DNA of 64,000 nt from DATCKG01 sp036562385 (lineage in GTDB: Bacteria; Bacillota; Sulfobacillia; Symbiobacteriales; Symbiobacteriaceae). The notes under the pieces are model-generated. The model ran no database searches and had not been told where the DNA came from. It saw only the letters and a list, made by a program, of their open reading frames with translations. A program made the position numbers and the translations under genes. The DNA lies in assembly GCA_036562385.1 (NCBI GenBank), contig DATCKG010000087.1:24731-88730 (forward strand), given 5' to 3'. This document shows, piece by piece, positions 44,203 through 53,217 of the stretch (position 1 is its first letter; every line of letters begins with the position of its first letter).

Positions 44203-45377
44203 CGCCGGGCCACCTCTTCCATGTACGCCCGGTAGTTCCGCAGCATCTCCTCCAGCGAGTCGCCGCCGAACTTCTCCACCATGAAGCGGGCCAACTCAAA
44301 AGCCGTGACGCATTCGGCAATCACCGCCGCGGCCGGAATCGCACAGGTGTCGGACCGTTCCACCTGGGCCAGCGCTTCCTGGTGCGTCCCCAGTTCCACC
44401 GTGGCCAGGGGCCGGTACAGGGTGGAGATGGGCTTGAAGGCCACCCGGGCTACCAGGTCCATGCCAGTGGTCATGCCGCCCTCCAGCCCGCCTGCCCGGT
44501 TGGAACGGCGGTAGTAGCCCCGCTCCGGACTCCAGGCGATCTCGTCATGCACCTGCGATCCCCGCAGGGCGGCGTTGGCAAAGGCCGGACCGAATTCCAC
44601 GCCCTTGGCAGCCTGAATGGAGAGCAGCGCGCCCCCCAGGGCATACTCCACCTTCCGGTCGTACTGGACGTGGCTGCCCAGTCCCGGGGGCAGGCCGGTG
44701 GCGATCACCTCCACCACGCCCCCCAGGGAGTCCCCGTCCCGCTTCGCAGCGTCGATCTCTTCCACCATGCGGGCGGAGGCCTCCGGATCGGCGCAGCGCA
44801 CCGGGCTGGCTTCGGCCCGCTCCCGGATCTCCGCGGCGCTGAGATCCGGCGGCAGGTGAGCCTCCACCGGTCCGATGGACCGCACGTGGCCCACCACGGT
44901 GATGCCGAAGGGCGCCAAGAGCTGCTTGGCCAGGGAACCGGCGGCCACCCGCATGGTGGTCTCCCGGGCGCTGGCCCGCTCCAGGACGTTGCGCAGGTCC
45001 GTGTGACCGTATTTCAGGGCCCCCACCAGATCAGCGTGCCCCGGCCGGGGGCGGGTGCGCACCTTCTGCGCCATCCGGGGATCCGCATCCGGCGGCACCG
45101 GCTCCGGCGACATGACGGCGGTCCAGTTGACCCAGTCCCGGTTTTCCACCATGAGGGTGACCGGGCTCCCCAGGGTTTTCCCGTGGCGCACGCCGCTGAG
45201 GATCCGCACCCGGTCCTGCTCAATCTTCATCCGGCCCCCACGGCCGTATCCCGACTGCCTGCGGGCCAGATCCTGGTCGATGGCGGCCGCGTCCACCGGC
45301 ACCCCTGCCGGCATCCCCTCCACCACCGCCACCAGCGCCGGACCGTGGGACTCGCCGGCGGTCAAATACCGAAGCAT
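44199..45377 (-). CDS. aroC: chorismate synthase
   Basis: A 392-residue FMN-dependent lyase making chorismate from EPSP. Marks: YLTAGESHGPALVAVVEG, RRQSGYGRGGRMKIEQD and RASARETTMRVAAG. No aroA or aroF-type gene is in this operon, so the rest of the pathway lies elsewhere. Confidence 0.95.
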   Translation of the reverse strand: MLRYLTAGESHGPALVAVVEGMPAGVPVDAAAIDQDLARRQSGYGRGGRMKIEQDRVRILSGVRHGKTLGSPVTLMVENRDWVNWTAVMSPEPVPPDADPRMAQKVRTRPRPGHADLVGALKYGHTDLRNVLERASARETTMRVAAGSLAKQLLAPFGITVVGHVRSIGPVEAHLPPDLSAAEIRERAEASPVRCADPEASARMVEEIDAAKRDGDSLGGVVEVIATGLPPGLGSHVQYDRKVEYALGGALLSIQAAKGVEFGPAFANAALRGSQVHDEIAWSPERGYYRRSNRAGGLEGGMTTGMDLVARVAFKPISTLYRPLATVELGTHQEALAQVERSDTCAIPAAAVIAECVTAFELARFMVEKFGGDSLEEMLRNYRAYMEEVARR

Positions 45378-45398
45378 GAAAACCGCTCCCCCCTGCTG

Positions 45399-46037
45399 CT
45401 ACATGCCGATATACCAGGACCAGATGGCCGAACCGTAGATGGCCGTGATCACGGCCCCCAGTGCCAGAAAGGGACCGAAGGGAATCTCGTCCTTTCTGCC
45501 CTTGCGGCGCACCAGCAGCAGGAAGATTCCCACCAGACCGCCCAGGATGAAGGCGATCAGCAGTCCCATGGAAATCCACCGGATTCCCAAAAAGAGGCCG
45601 ATCACCCCCGCCAGCTTCACGTCGCCCATCCCCATGCCGCCCCGCGCCAGCAGGGCCAGCAGCAGAAGGAAACCGAAGCCGGCGGCGGCCCCGGCCAGCC
45701 CCTGGAGCCAAGTCTTTTCCGGATATGGAATGACGAACAACATGGCCAAACCCACGGACAGGGCGAACAATACCAGTTCGTTCGGGATGATACGGTCGTG
45801 CAGATCCACCAGCGCCGCCACCGCGACGGTGGCGATCAGGAAGATCTGCTGCCAAAAGTACTCGTCCAGCGGATGCTCCACCGCCAGAAGCGCCCCCAGC
45901 AGCCCCGTCACCGCCGCCAAAAGCGGCGCTTCCCACGGCTCCGGCCGCTGCGTCAGCCAGCGGGGAGCCACCCGAGCGCCCGCCCATCCCAGCAGGGCGC
46001 CGGCGGCGGCACCCGCCGCCACCTGCCATCCATTCAT
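45399..46037 (-). CDS. type IV prepilin peptidase (A24), short form
   Basis: A 212-residue membrane aspartyl protease with active-site Asp in DLHDRIIPNELV and in GMGMGDVKLAG. About six helices. It lacks the N-terminal cytoplasmic Cys-rich methylase region of PilD, so it may only cleave. Overlaps aroE by 4 bp (ATGA), so its expression is tied to the aro operon. No pilin genes are nearby. Confidence 0.85.
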   Translation of the reverse strand: MNGWQVAAGAAAGALLGWAGARVAPRWLTQRPEPWEAPLLAAVTGLLGALLAVEHPLDEYFWQQIFLIATVAVAALVDLHDRIIPNELVLFALSVGLAMLFVIPYPEKTWLQGLAGAAAGFGFLLLLALLARGGMGMGDVKLAGVIGLFLGIRWISMGLLIAFILGGLVGIFLLLVRRKGRKDEIPFGPFLALGAVITAIYGSAIWSWYIGM

Positions 46038-46924
46038 TCCATCGCCTCCAGCGCCCGCCGCGCCGCCTCCGCCATCACCGACACCGGCCCCCGGCGGCCG
46101 AACCAGTATTCCCAGGCGCAGGCGCCCTGGTGCACCAGCATGCCGACACCGGAGATGGTGCGGAGCCCTCGCTGCCGGGCCTCCCGCAGCAGCCGGGTCT
46201 CCCGGGGCCGGTACACCGTGTCGTAGACCACGGCGCCCGGCGGGAGCAAGTCAATCCGGGGCAGGGGCGTCAGATCCACCCCGTCGGGATGCATGCCCAG
46301 GGGGGTGCAGTTGACCACCAGATCGGCCTCCGCCAGCACGGCAGCCTCCTCCTCGGAGCCTGAGGCCACCGCCTCCGCCTCGGTCCCCGGCACCAGGTCC
46401 CGGACCAGGGCAGCCAGCCGCTCTGCCCGCTCCGCCGTGCGGTTGCTGATGGTCAGGCGGCTCACCCCGCTCAGCGCCAGGTGAACAGCCACCGCCCGGG
46501 CCGCTCCGCCGGCGCCCAGCACCACCGCCCGCATGCCGGCAGGTTTCACCCCTGCCTCCTCCAGGCTGGAAATGAAGCCCCATCCGTCGGTGTTGTAGCC
46601 CACCAGACGGCCTTCCCGGTTGGCGATGGTGTTGACCGCCCCCATCTGGCGGGCCGAGGGCGCCACCTCATCCAGCAGCGGAATCACGGCCTCCTTGTGG
46701 GGAATGGTGACGTTGACCCCATGGATTCCCAGGGCCCGGATGCCTGCCAGGGCCGCGGCCAGATCCGCCGGCGGCACGGCAAAGGCCACGTAATGACAGT
46801 CCATGCCCTCCGCCCGGAAAGCAGCGTTGTGCATGACCGGCGACAGGGAATGCCCCACCGGCCAGCCGATCACCCCCAACAGCACCGGCTGGCAGCCCTC
46901 CGGCCCGAGCTCGCTCATTCGCAT
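46034..46924 (-). CDS. aroE: shikimate dehydrogenase
   Basis: A 296-residue NADP-dependent enzyme. Marks: GVIGWPVGHSLSPVMHNAAF, the catalytic Lys in VNVTIPHKEAV, and the Rossmann motif VLGAGGAARAVAVHL. It reduces dehydroshikimate. It follows yqeG; in Bacillus yqeG-yqeH-aroE is also a gene row, here without yqeH. Confidence 0.94.
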   Translation of the reverse strand: MRMSELGPEGCQPVLLGVIGWPVGHSLSPVMHNAAFRAEGMDCHYVAFAVPPADLAAALAGIRALGIHGVNVTIPHKEAVIPLLDEVAPSARQMGAVNTIANREGRLVGYNTDGWGFISSLEEAGVKPAGMRAVVLGAGGAARAVAVHLALSGVSRLTISNRTAERAERLAALVRDLVPGTEAEAVASGSEEEAAVLAEADLVVNCTPLGMHPDGVDLTPLPRIDLLPPGAVVYDTVYRPRETRLLREARQRGLRTISGVGMLVHQGACAWEYWFGRRGPVSVMAEAARRALEAME

Positions 46925-46939
46925 CTCCTCCCTGCGTCC

Positions 46940-47449
46940 TCACTCCTGCCGAAGCAGACCCCGGCGGTCCAGGTACCGCAGTACCTTACGCTCCACCGTG
47001 CGGACCAGCCGGGTAAACAGGAATTCCCGGCGGTCCATCGGCATCACCAGGATGGTATGGGCCCCCGCCCGGTTGCCGCCCAGGATGTCGGTGAAGAGCT
47101 GGTCGCCCACCACCACGCATTCCCGGGGAGGCACCTGCAGAAGCGCCATGGCCTCCCGGAATCCCTTCCGCCGGGGTTTGATTGCCTTGGACACGAAGGG
47201 TATGCCCAAACGAGTGGCAAACTCCCGAACCCGTCTCCCCTTGTTGTTGGATACGATGCAGACCTGAAACCCCATCTCCCTGACCCGCTGCAGCCAGGCC
47301 AGCAGTTCCGGGGTCGGTTCGGGATCGTTCCACGGCACCATGGTGTTGTCCAGGTCCAGCAGGATGGCCCGAAACCCTTGTTGTTTCAAGCGCTCCAGAT
47401 CAATGTGAAAGATCGACCGGTAGTACGCCCCGGGCCGCAGGCTGAGCAC
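46940..47449 (-). CDS. yqeG: YqeG family HAD phosphatase
   Basis: A 169-residue HAD-IIIA protein: motif I ILLDLDNTMVPW, motif II VCIVSNNKG, Lys in SKAIKPRRKGF and motif IV GDQLFTDILGGNRAG. Bacillus YqeG is a putative phosphatase of unknown substrate. The GTG at 47449 follows TGGAGGTG; the TTG at 47470 is less likely because it precedes that site. An extended -10 (TGGTAGAAT, 47477-47485) gives a nearby start of transcription. Confidence 0.82.
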   Translation of the reverse strand: MLSLRPGAYYRSIFHIDLERLKQQGFRAILLDLDNTMVPWNDPEPTPELLAWLQRVREMGFQVCIVSNNKGRRVREFATRLGIPFVSKAIKPRRKGFREAMALLQVPPRECVVVGDQLFTDILGGNRAGAHTILVMPMDRREFLFTRLVRTVERKVLRYLDRRGLLRQE

Positions 47450-47535
47450 CGGTGCAACACCTCCATACAAACCAATATTCTACCATAGCCAGACAGCCGC
47501 CGCCACCGATGCCCGGGGCGCCGGATCGCCGACGC

Positions 47536-47567
47536 AAAAAGCCCAGCCGCTCCACAGGCGGCTGGGC
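47536..47567 (-). terminator. strong terminator upstream of yqeG
   Basis: Minus strand: GCCCAGCCGC, 7-base loop, GCGGCTGGGC, then TTTTTGCG. A 10-bp perfect stem. It either ends an independent RNA or attenuates the aro operon. Confidence 0.88.
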
Positions 47568-47875
47568 AGAGTGTTCTGCGCGCGGGATTATCGGCTTTCG
47601 GGTTTCCACCACCAGGACCTGACCTGGTCCTCGTAGGACCACCGGGACGCCCCGGGAGACTGGATCCTGGTCCAATAATCCCGCCGGGACTGGAGTGCCG
47701 AGCCCGCTGTCCTACCTGCGTCGGAAGTGAGATCCTCTCCATGGGAGTGGGGGATCGTTGGAGCCCCTGTACCCGGGGCTCTGGCAGCCATTGATCTTCG
47801 GGTTTCTCTCGATGGTTTCGGGTTTGCTGCTTCAGCTGGACGCTGCGGCTTCGGCCTCCTTCCGTCTTCAATATA
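47568..47875 (-). ncRNA. candidate structured RNA or aro-operon leader
   Basis: About 300 nt with no convincing gene, ended by a strong terminator. GCGGGATTAT (47582-47591) is perfectly complementary to ATAATCCCGC (47675-47684), enclosing alternative hairpins made of GGTCCT/AGGACC/GGTCCT. The string AAACCCGAA occurs three times on the minus strand. A weak 67-codon frame (47791-47588) has lower third-position GC than real genes here and holds three successive Trp codons (47614-47606). It fits no T-box, tmRNA, RNase P or SRP signature in full. Confidence 0.45.
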
Positions 47876-48102
47876 CTACGAAGGTCCCTCCCCCCACATT
47901 TCCCCAAAGGAACTGTTTTTGATAGATCGTTTTATCTATACAGAATAGCCCTTTTTTCTTTCCCCACCAGGACCAGAAACGGCCTGCTGTGAGGGTTTGA
48001 GAGAACATCCAGCGGCCGGCGGCCGCGACCGTCCGGTGCGGGCAGGAAGGCGATTTTCACCTACCCCAAAGGACACCCGTTAGACCACAGGCGTATGTTC
48101 GG
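47876..48102. other. AT-rich intergenic spacer
   Basis: No gene seen. It contains an inverted repeat (GATAGAT, six bases, ATCTATA, about 47922-47941), possibly an operator, and a GC-rich hairpin GCGGCCGCCGGCCGC-like near 48013-48028, after the sigK 3' end. Confidence 0.3.
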
Positions 48103-48374
48103 CTATCCTCCGATCGTGCCTTCTTCGAGCAACTCCCGACAGAGCTTGAGAACGGCTTTTTTCTCGATGCGGCTGACGTAGCTGCGGGAGATGCCCAGCA
48201 TGCGCGCGATCTCCCGCTGCGTCTTACGGGGACCGCCGGAGATGCCGTAGCGCAGTTCCAGTACCTGCCGCTCCTTGCCACCCAGTTTGGCCAGTTTCTC
48301 CCGCAGTTTCCCCTCGTCGATCCGTTTTTCCACCAGTTCGGCCACCACATCCGGATCGCTGCCCAACACATCGA
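48103..48374 (-). CDS. sigK: sigK, C-terminal segment (region 4), interrupted gene
   Basis: About 90 codons matching the C-terminal end of sporulation sigma-K: LIDVLGSDPDVVAELV, then EKRIDEGKLREKLAKLGGKERQVLELRYG and the -35-binding helix-turn-helix KTQREIARMLGISRSYVSRIEKKAV. It has no start of its own: sigK homology stops at the core CACATCGA (48367-48374), where the recombinase element begins. Joined at that core to 56242-56352 it continues in frame as GNEITLVDV-LGSDPDV, the sequence expected of SigK. This is the equivalent of spoIIIC in Bacillus. Confidence 0.88.
48367..48374. repeat. attachment core, left copy
   Basis: CACATCGA, repeated directly at 56242-56249; partial similarity continues to the right (CAG and GT shared in the next bases). 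It is within the LIDV/LVDV codons of sigK. Predicted recombinase crossover site. Confidence 0.7.
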
Positions 48375-48452
48375 TCAGGGTCAGTGTCACGGAACCGCGG
48401 CATGCCGCCCCGACTCCGGCATAGGATGGCTCCCGCAGGGAGGCGAGGCGCG

Positions 48453-50042
48453 TTGGTCCACATCCGGCCCGACCGCGTGGCGATCTACGTCCGCTGGTCC
48501 ACCGACGACCAGGGCGAGGGCACAACCCCGGCCGTACAGCTTGAAGGATGCCGGCATTACGTCCTCAGCCAGGGCTGGCATCCCCGGGATGATCTCACCT
48601 TCATCGACGACGGCTACTCCGGCGGCAACCTGGACCGGCCGGGGCTTACCCGCCTCCGGGAACTGGTGGCCCGGGGCGAAGTGGACTGCGTCGTGGTCTT
48701 CAAGGTGGACCGGCTGAGCCGCAACATCGTGGACGCAGTGGACCTGGTGCTGCGGGAATGGCAGGGGCGGTGCGCCTTCAAGAGCGCCCGGGAGCCCATC
48801 GACACCACCACGGACCTGGGACGGGTGATCTTCGGCATCCTCGCGATGTTTGCGGACTTTGAACGGAGCCAGATCCGAGAACGGACTCTGTCGGGAAAAC
48901 TGAGGCGCATTGCCGCGGGGGAGCAGCTGCACGGGGAACCGGCCTACGGATATCGCCGCTCCCCTGTCCGGGGGCAATGGGAAGAGGAGCCGGCAGAAGC
49001 GGAACTGGTCCGGCGGATCTTCCGCCTGGCGGCGGCGGGGGAGTCCGCGGCGGCCATCTGCCGGCGGCTCAACACCGAAGGCTGCCGGACCCGGGCCGGC
49101 AAGCTCTGGACCAGCCGGGCGGTGTTGTGGATCCTCCGCAACCGCCTGTACATCGGGGAGGTGGTCTTCGGTCGGACGCAGCTCAGGCGGACGGAGGAGC
49201 GCCCGGGCAGGACCTTGCGCGTCCGCCGCAGCGGCCCGGTGATCTGTGCCCCCACCCGGGCAGCCCCGGCCCTGGTGGATCGGGAGTTATTTCTCACGGT
49301 GCAGCAGATTCTGGAGGAACGGCGCGCGCGGCACCGGGCTGTCGGAGGCCGGGGTTTGGGGAGTCCGCACCTGTTGGTGGGGCTGGCCCGCTGCCCCTGC
49401 GGCGGCGCCCTGGCGGCCAAACGGCAGCGGAACCGGGTGCGCTACTATTGCCCCGGGGCGGGACAGGGACGCTGCGGGCGGCACCCCGGCTACATTCCCC
49501 GGGAAGCCGTGGAGCCACCGGTACTGGTGCTGCTGGCGGCTCTGGCCGGTCCCGGGGTGCTGGAAGGCGGTCGCGCCGAAGCGGCCCTGGCTCAGTGGGA
49601 GCAGGGCCTGAGGGCACTTGAGGCCCAACGGGCGGAAGCCGAGCGGGCGCTGCGCCGCCTGGCGGAGCAGGAGGACCGCCTTCTGCGGAAGGTCCGGGAA
49701 GGGGCGGTGGATCCCAGGGACCTGCCGGACCTGCGCCGCTCCCACGAGGAGGAACGCAGCCGGACCTTGCAACGGCTGGAAGCGCTGGCCGGACAGATCG
49801 CCGCCCTTCAGGCGCGGCTGGAGCGAGGCCGCCAGATCGCCCGGGAACCCCTGGCCTTGCCCCGGCTGTTGGAGCGGGTACCGGTTCCCCGGCTGCGAGA
49901 ACTCCTGCGGACAGCCCTGGCAGAACCGGCGATCCTGCACAAGGCCAAGGGAGACCGCACCGTCCGAATTGCGCTGACTTGGTATTCCAGGAACAAAAAG
50001 GAATTTCCCGAAAAAGCTCGAACCCATCCCTCTACTGACTGA
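48453..50042 (+). CDS. large serine recombinase of element 1 (SpoIVCA-like)
   Basis: A 529-residue large serine recombinase. The resolvase domain (about 8-150) has the nucleophile Ser in AIYVRWSTDDQ and FKVDRLSRNIVD and GRVIFGILAMFADFERSQIRERT. A recombinase domain (about 165-290) follows, then a zinc ribbon with four Cys (ARCPCGG ... YYCPGAGQGRC) and a long coiled coil (about 370-470). TTG start after GGGAGGCGAGG; the open frame extends left to 48384. It is divergent from the sigK C-segment. CATAGGAT at 48420-48427 weakly resembles a sigma-E -10. Confidence 0.9.
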   Translation: MVHIRPDRVAIYVRWSTDDQGEGTTPAVQLEGCRHYVLSQGWHPRDDLTFIDDGYSGGNLDRPGLTRLRELVARGEVDCVVVFKVDRLSRNIVDAVDLVLREWQGRCAFKSAREPIDTTTDLGRVIFGILAMFADFERSQIRERTLSGKLRRIAAGEQLHGEPAYGYRRSPVRGQWEEEPAEAELVRRIFRLAAAGESAAAICRRLNTEGCRTRAGKLWTSRAVLWILRNRLYIGEVVFGRTQLRRTEERPGRTLRVRRSGPVICAPTRAAPALVDRELFLTVQQILEERRARHRAVGGRGLGSPHLLVGLARCPCGGALAAKRQRNRVRYYCPGAGQGRCGRHPGYIPREAVEPPVLVLLAALAGPGVLEGGRAEAALAQWEQGLRALEAQRAEAERALRRLAEQEDRLLRKVREGAVDPRDLPDLRRSHEEERSRTLQRLEALAGQIAALQARLERGRQIAREPLALPRLLERVPVPRLRELLRTALAEPAILHKAKGDRTVRIALTWYSRNKKEFPEKARTHPSTD

Positions 50043-50054
50043 AAGGAGGGGGCG

Positions 50055-51041
50055 ATGCGGACCATGCGCAGGATATCGCTGGCGGCCACTGCGCTGCTGC
50101 TCCTGCTGGGGGCGGGATGCAGCCCCACCCGTTCCGGGCCTGTATCCAACATCAACGTGGCCACGGCCACCACAGGCGGCGCGTACTACCCCATCGGCAA
50201 CGCGATCGCGAACATCTGGAGCGAGCAGATCCCCGGTGTGAGGGCCTCCGCCCAGTCCACCAACGGGACGCCGCACAATCTGCAGCTGCTGGCCAAAGGC
50301 GATGCTGAGGTGGCCTTCGCCGAGTCCGGGGTGGTTTACGAGGCGGTGACCGGCACCGGGGCCTTTGCCGGGCAACCACCCCAAACCCACTTTGCCGCCC
50401 TGACCTACATCTACCCCAACGTGATGCAGTGGCTCATCCGCCCGGACAGCGGTATTGCATCGCTGGCGGACCTGAAGGGCAAACGGGTGGTGCCGGGTCC
50501 GCAGAACTCCGCGACGGAACTCAACAGCCGCAACATGCTTTCCCTGGTGGGTCTGAACTACCGGGAGCGAGCGGACCTCAAGGCCGACTTTCTGGATTAC
50601 AACCAGGCGGCCGAACAGCTCAAGAACCGTCAGGCCGACGCGATCCTGCTGGGCGGTGCCGTACCGATCGCGGCCGTGATGGACGTGATGACCTCCGGCG
50701 AAGCCCGCATGCTGTCCCTGCCGGAGGAGTACATCCGGGAACTGACTGCAAAGTTTCCGTGGTACTTCCCCTACACCATCCCGGCAGGCACGTACCGGAA
50801 CCAGGATGAGGACGTGCAGACGGTGGCGGTGGCCAATATCCTGATCGTACGGAAAGATCTGCCGGAGGATCTGGTCTACGACCTGGTCCGCACCCTCTAC
50901 GAAAATCAGGAGGCGCTCATGGAGGCCCACAGCGCCATGCGGGATTTCCGGCTGGAGGACGGACTGAAGGGCATCACCGGCGTGGTGGACCTGCATCCCG
51001 GAGCCGAGCGCTATTTCCGGGAGAAGGGCCTGCTGGACTAG
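50055..51041 (+). CDS. TAXI-family TRAP transporter solute receptor
   Basis: A 328-residue lipoprotein: signal peptide with lipobox LGAGC, then NVATATTGGAYYPIGNAIANI, typical of TAXI receptors, and AQSTNGTPHNLQLLAKGDAEVAF. It binds a small anion outside the cell (glutamate or other carboxylates are known for the family; the ligand here is unknown) and hands it to the fused permease downstream. ATG start with AAAGGAGGGGG, 13 bp after the recombinase stop, suggesting shared transcription. Confidence 0.88.
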   Translation: MRTMRRISLAATALLLLLGAGCSPTRSGPVSNINVATATTGGAYYPIGNAIANIWSEQIPGVRASAQSTNGTPHNLQLLAKGDAEVAFAESGVVYEAVTGTGAFAGQPPQTHFAALTYIYPNVMQWLIRPDSGIASLADLKGKRVVPGPQNSATELNSRNMLSLVGLNYRERADLKADFLDYNQAAEQLKNRQADAILLGGAVPIAAVMDVMTSGEARMLSLPEEYIRELTAKFPWYFPYTIPAGTYRNQDEDVQTVAVANILIVRKDLPEDLVYDLVRTLYENQEALMEAHSAMRDFRLEDGLKGITGVVDLHPGAERYFREKGLLD

Positions 51042-51059
51042 GCGGAGGGAGGGATCCCG

Positions 51060-53153
51060 TTGCCGGCCCACGTGGAGCAGATCGTACAGCAGTATGACAG
51101 CGAGGCCCGGTACCGCCGCCTGAGCGGTTTTCCCGCCGCGGTGGTGGCCGCCGCGGCCGCGGGGCTCTCCCTCTTTCACCTCTACACCGCCGGGGCTGGC
51201 CCCCTGGAGGCCCTGAGGCAGCGCTCCCTCCATCTGACGCTGATCATGATCCTGGCCTTCCTTCTTTACCCCGCCACCCGGCGGTCCAACCGGCAAGCCC
51301 CCGCCCTGTGGGACTGGCTGCTGGCCGGGGCCAGCGCCGTCACCGTGGGGTACCTCTGGTACAATTACGAAGCCTTCATCGATCGCAATGGCGTGGTGCT
51401 GCCGTGGGAACTCTGGCTGGGCGCGGCGGGAATTCTGCTGGTGCTGGAGGCCGGCCGCCGGGTGCTGGGCAAGGAACTGCTGATCCTGGCGCTGATCTTT
51501 CTGGCCTACGCCTACTTCGGGCGCTGGCTCCCGGGCATCCTCGGCCACCGGGGCTACGGGGTTCCCCGCATCATCGAGCACATGTTCTTCGGCACCGAGG
51601 GAATTTTCGGGATCGCCCTTTCCGTCTCCGCCACTTACATGTACCTGTTCATCCTGATGGGCGCCCTGCTGGCGGAGACAGGCCTTTCGCAACTGATCAA
51701 CGGCATCGCCCTGCGGGTCACGGGCCGCTCTCCCGGCGGGCCGGCCAAGGTAGCAGTGCTGGCCTCGGCCTTTCTGGGCATGCTGAGCGGCTCGGCAGTG
51801 GCCAACGCAGCCTCCAGCGGTCCCTTCACCATTCCCATGATGAAGCGGGCCGGCTACTCGGGCACCTTTGCGGCGGCAGTGGAGGGAGCCAGTTCCACCG
51901 GCGGCCAGATCATGCCGCCGATCATGGGGGCTGCGGCCTTCCTGGTGGCGGAGTTTCTGGGGATTCCCTACGGCCAGGTTGTGGTGGCGGCCGCGATTCC
52001 CGCGGTGCTGTACTACCTGTCCCTATGGATCATGGTCCACCTGGAAGCCCGGCGGTTGGGGCTCAAGGGTCTGCAGCCCCATGAACTGTCCCGCCTGCGG
52101 GCGATCATCCGGGAGAAAGGACATCTGGTCCTGCCGGTGCTCCTGATGGTCTACCTCCTGGTGCGCAACTACACGCCCCTTTTTGCCGGCTACTGGGCCA
52201 TCGTCAGCACCTTTGCGGTCGCCTGGCTCTGGGAGGAGGCGCGGGCCCTGGCCGGTGGGGCGGCAAGCCTCAGGCACCGCTGGTACCTGCTGCTGCCGGG
52301 CGTCGCGTTTGTGGCCGCGTGGTTGGGACTCGGGCAGGATCCCTCCGTCAGCGCCTTTTATGCCCTGCTGGTCGCTTTCCTGATCGCCCTCATCAACCCC
52401 CAGGCCAGCGAAAGCCTCACTGCCCTGCGCACGTCCCTGATAAACGGCGCCCGGAACGCCGTGGGGGTGGCCCTGGCCACCGCCATCGTGGGGTTTGTGG
52501 TGGGGACGGCCTCGCTGACCAGCCTGGGCCTGAACCTGGGCAACTACATCGTCCGCTTCTCCGGGGACAGCGTTCTGTTGGCCCTGTTTCTCACCATGCT
52601 GACCTGCATCGTGGTGGGAACCGGGGTGCCCACCACGCCCACCTACATCATCGTCGCCCTGGTGGCTGCACCGGCGCTGATCCGCATGGGCGTGCCGCCG
52701 CTGGCGGCCCACCTGTTCGTCTTCTACTACGGCGCCCTGGCCGACGTGACGCCGCCCACGGCCCTGAGTTCCTACACCGCGGCCGGCATCGCCGGCGCTG
52801 ACCCCCAGAAGACCACCTGGGTCGCCTGGAAGCTGGCCCTGACCGGTTTCATCATCCCCTACTACTTCGCCCTCAACCCGATCCTGCTGCTGAACGTGGT
52901 CCCGGCCAGTCCCGGTACCCTCCTGCTGGCAGTGGCATCCGCCACGGTGGGCGTCATCAGCCTCTCCATGGCGCTGCAGGGCTACGCCCTGCGGCCGGCC
53001 ACCTGGCCGGAGCGGGGCGTGCTGCTGGCTGCCTCCCTGCTGCTGATGCAGCCGGGACTCGTAACCGACCTGATCGGTCTGGCGGGCCTGCTGGGCGTGC
53101 TGGCGGCGCAGCGACTGCGGCAGGAAGCCACGCCCCCGGTCAGCCTCGGCTAG
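51060..53153 (+). CDS. TRAP transporter fused permease (DctQM type)
   Basis: A 697-residue polytopic protein joining the small 4-helix and the large 12-helix TRAP subunits. The large-subunit signature appears in FLGMLSGSAVANAASSGPFTIPMMKRAGY (in part), GGQIMPPIMGAAAFLVAEFLG and GVPTTPTYIIVALVAAPALI. It imports the TAXI ligand using a sodium or proton gradient. TTG start after GGAGGGAGGG. Directly follows the TAXI receptor gene. Confidence 0.9.
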   Translation: MPAHVEQIVQQYDSEARYRRLSGFPAAVVAAAAAGLSLFHLYTAGAGPLEALRQRSLHLTLIMILAFLLYPATRRSNRQAPALWDWLLAGASAVTVGYLWYNYEAFIDRNGVVLPWELWLGAAGILLVLEAGRRVLGKELLILALIFLAYAYFGRWLPGILGHRGYGVPRIIEHMFFGTEGIFGIALSVSATYMYLFILMGALLAETGLSQLINGIALRVTGRSPGGPAKVAVLASAFLGMLSGSAVANAASSGPFTIPMMKRAGYSGTFAAAVEGASSTGGQIMPPIMGAAAFLVAEFLGIPYGQVVVAAAIPAVLYYLSLWIMVHLEARRLGLKGLQPHELSRLRAIIREKGHLVLPVLLMVYLLVRNYTPLFAGYWAIVSTFAVAWLWEEARALAGGAASLRHRWYLLLPGVAFVAAWLGLGQDPSVSAFYALLVAFLIALINPQASESLTALRTSLINGARNAVGVALATAIVGFVVGTASLTSLGLNLGNYIVRFSGDSVLLALFLTMLTCIVVGTGVPTTPTYIIVALVAAPALIRMGVPPLAAHLFVFYYGALADVTPPTALSSYTAAGIAGADPQKTTWVAWKLALTGFIIPYYFALNPILLLNVVPASPGTLLLAVASATVGVISLSMALQGYALRPATWPERGVLLAASLLLMQPGLVTDLIGLAGLLGVLAAQRLRQEATPPVSLG

Positions 53154-53217
53154 GACAGGAACATTGGCCCGAACGTTCGGATAGAATGGCGCACACCCGC
53201 CGAAAGGAGGGAGGCGC

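Noticed and set aside
47568..47875. T-box or SRP RNA before yqeG
   Set aside because: GGTGGAAACCCG looks a little like a T-box core and ACCAGGTCAGGTCC matches part of SRP RNA, but the full T-box string and the SRP GGAAGGAAGCAGC loop are absent.
47727..47948. 73-codon plus-strand frame in the region before sigK
   Set aside because: No good binding site and no coding bias; it lies opposite the structured RNA candidate.
48103..48525. Treating the sigK C-segment as a complete small sigma-like gene starting at 48525
   Set aside because: Sigma-K homology begins exactly at the attachment core; the upstream codons are Arg/Gly-rich element sequence without a binding site.
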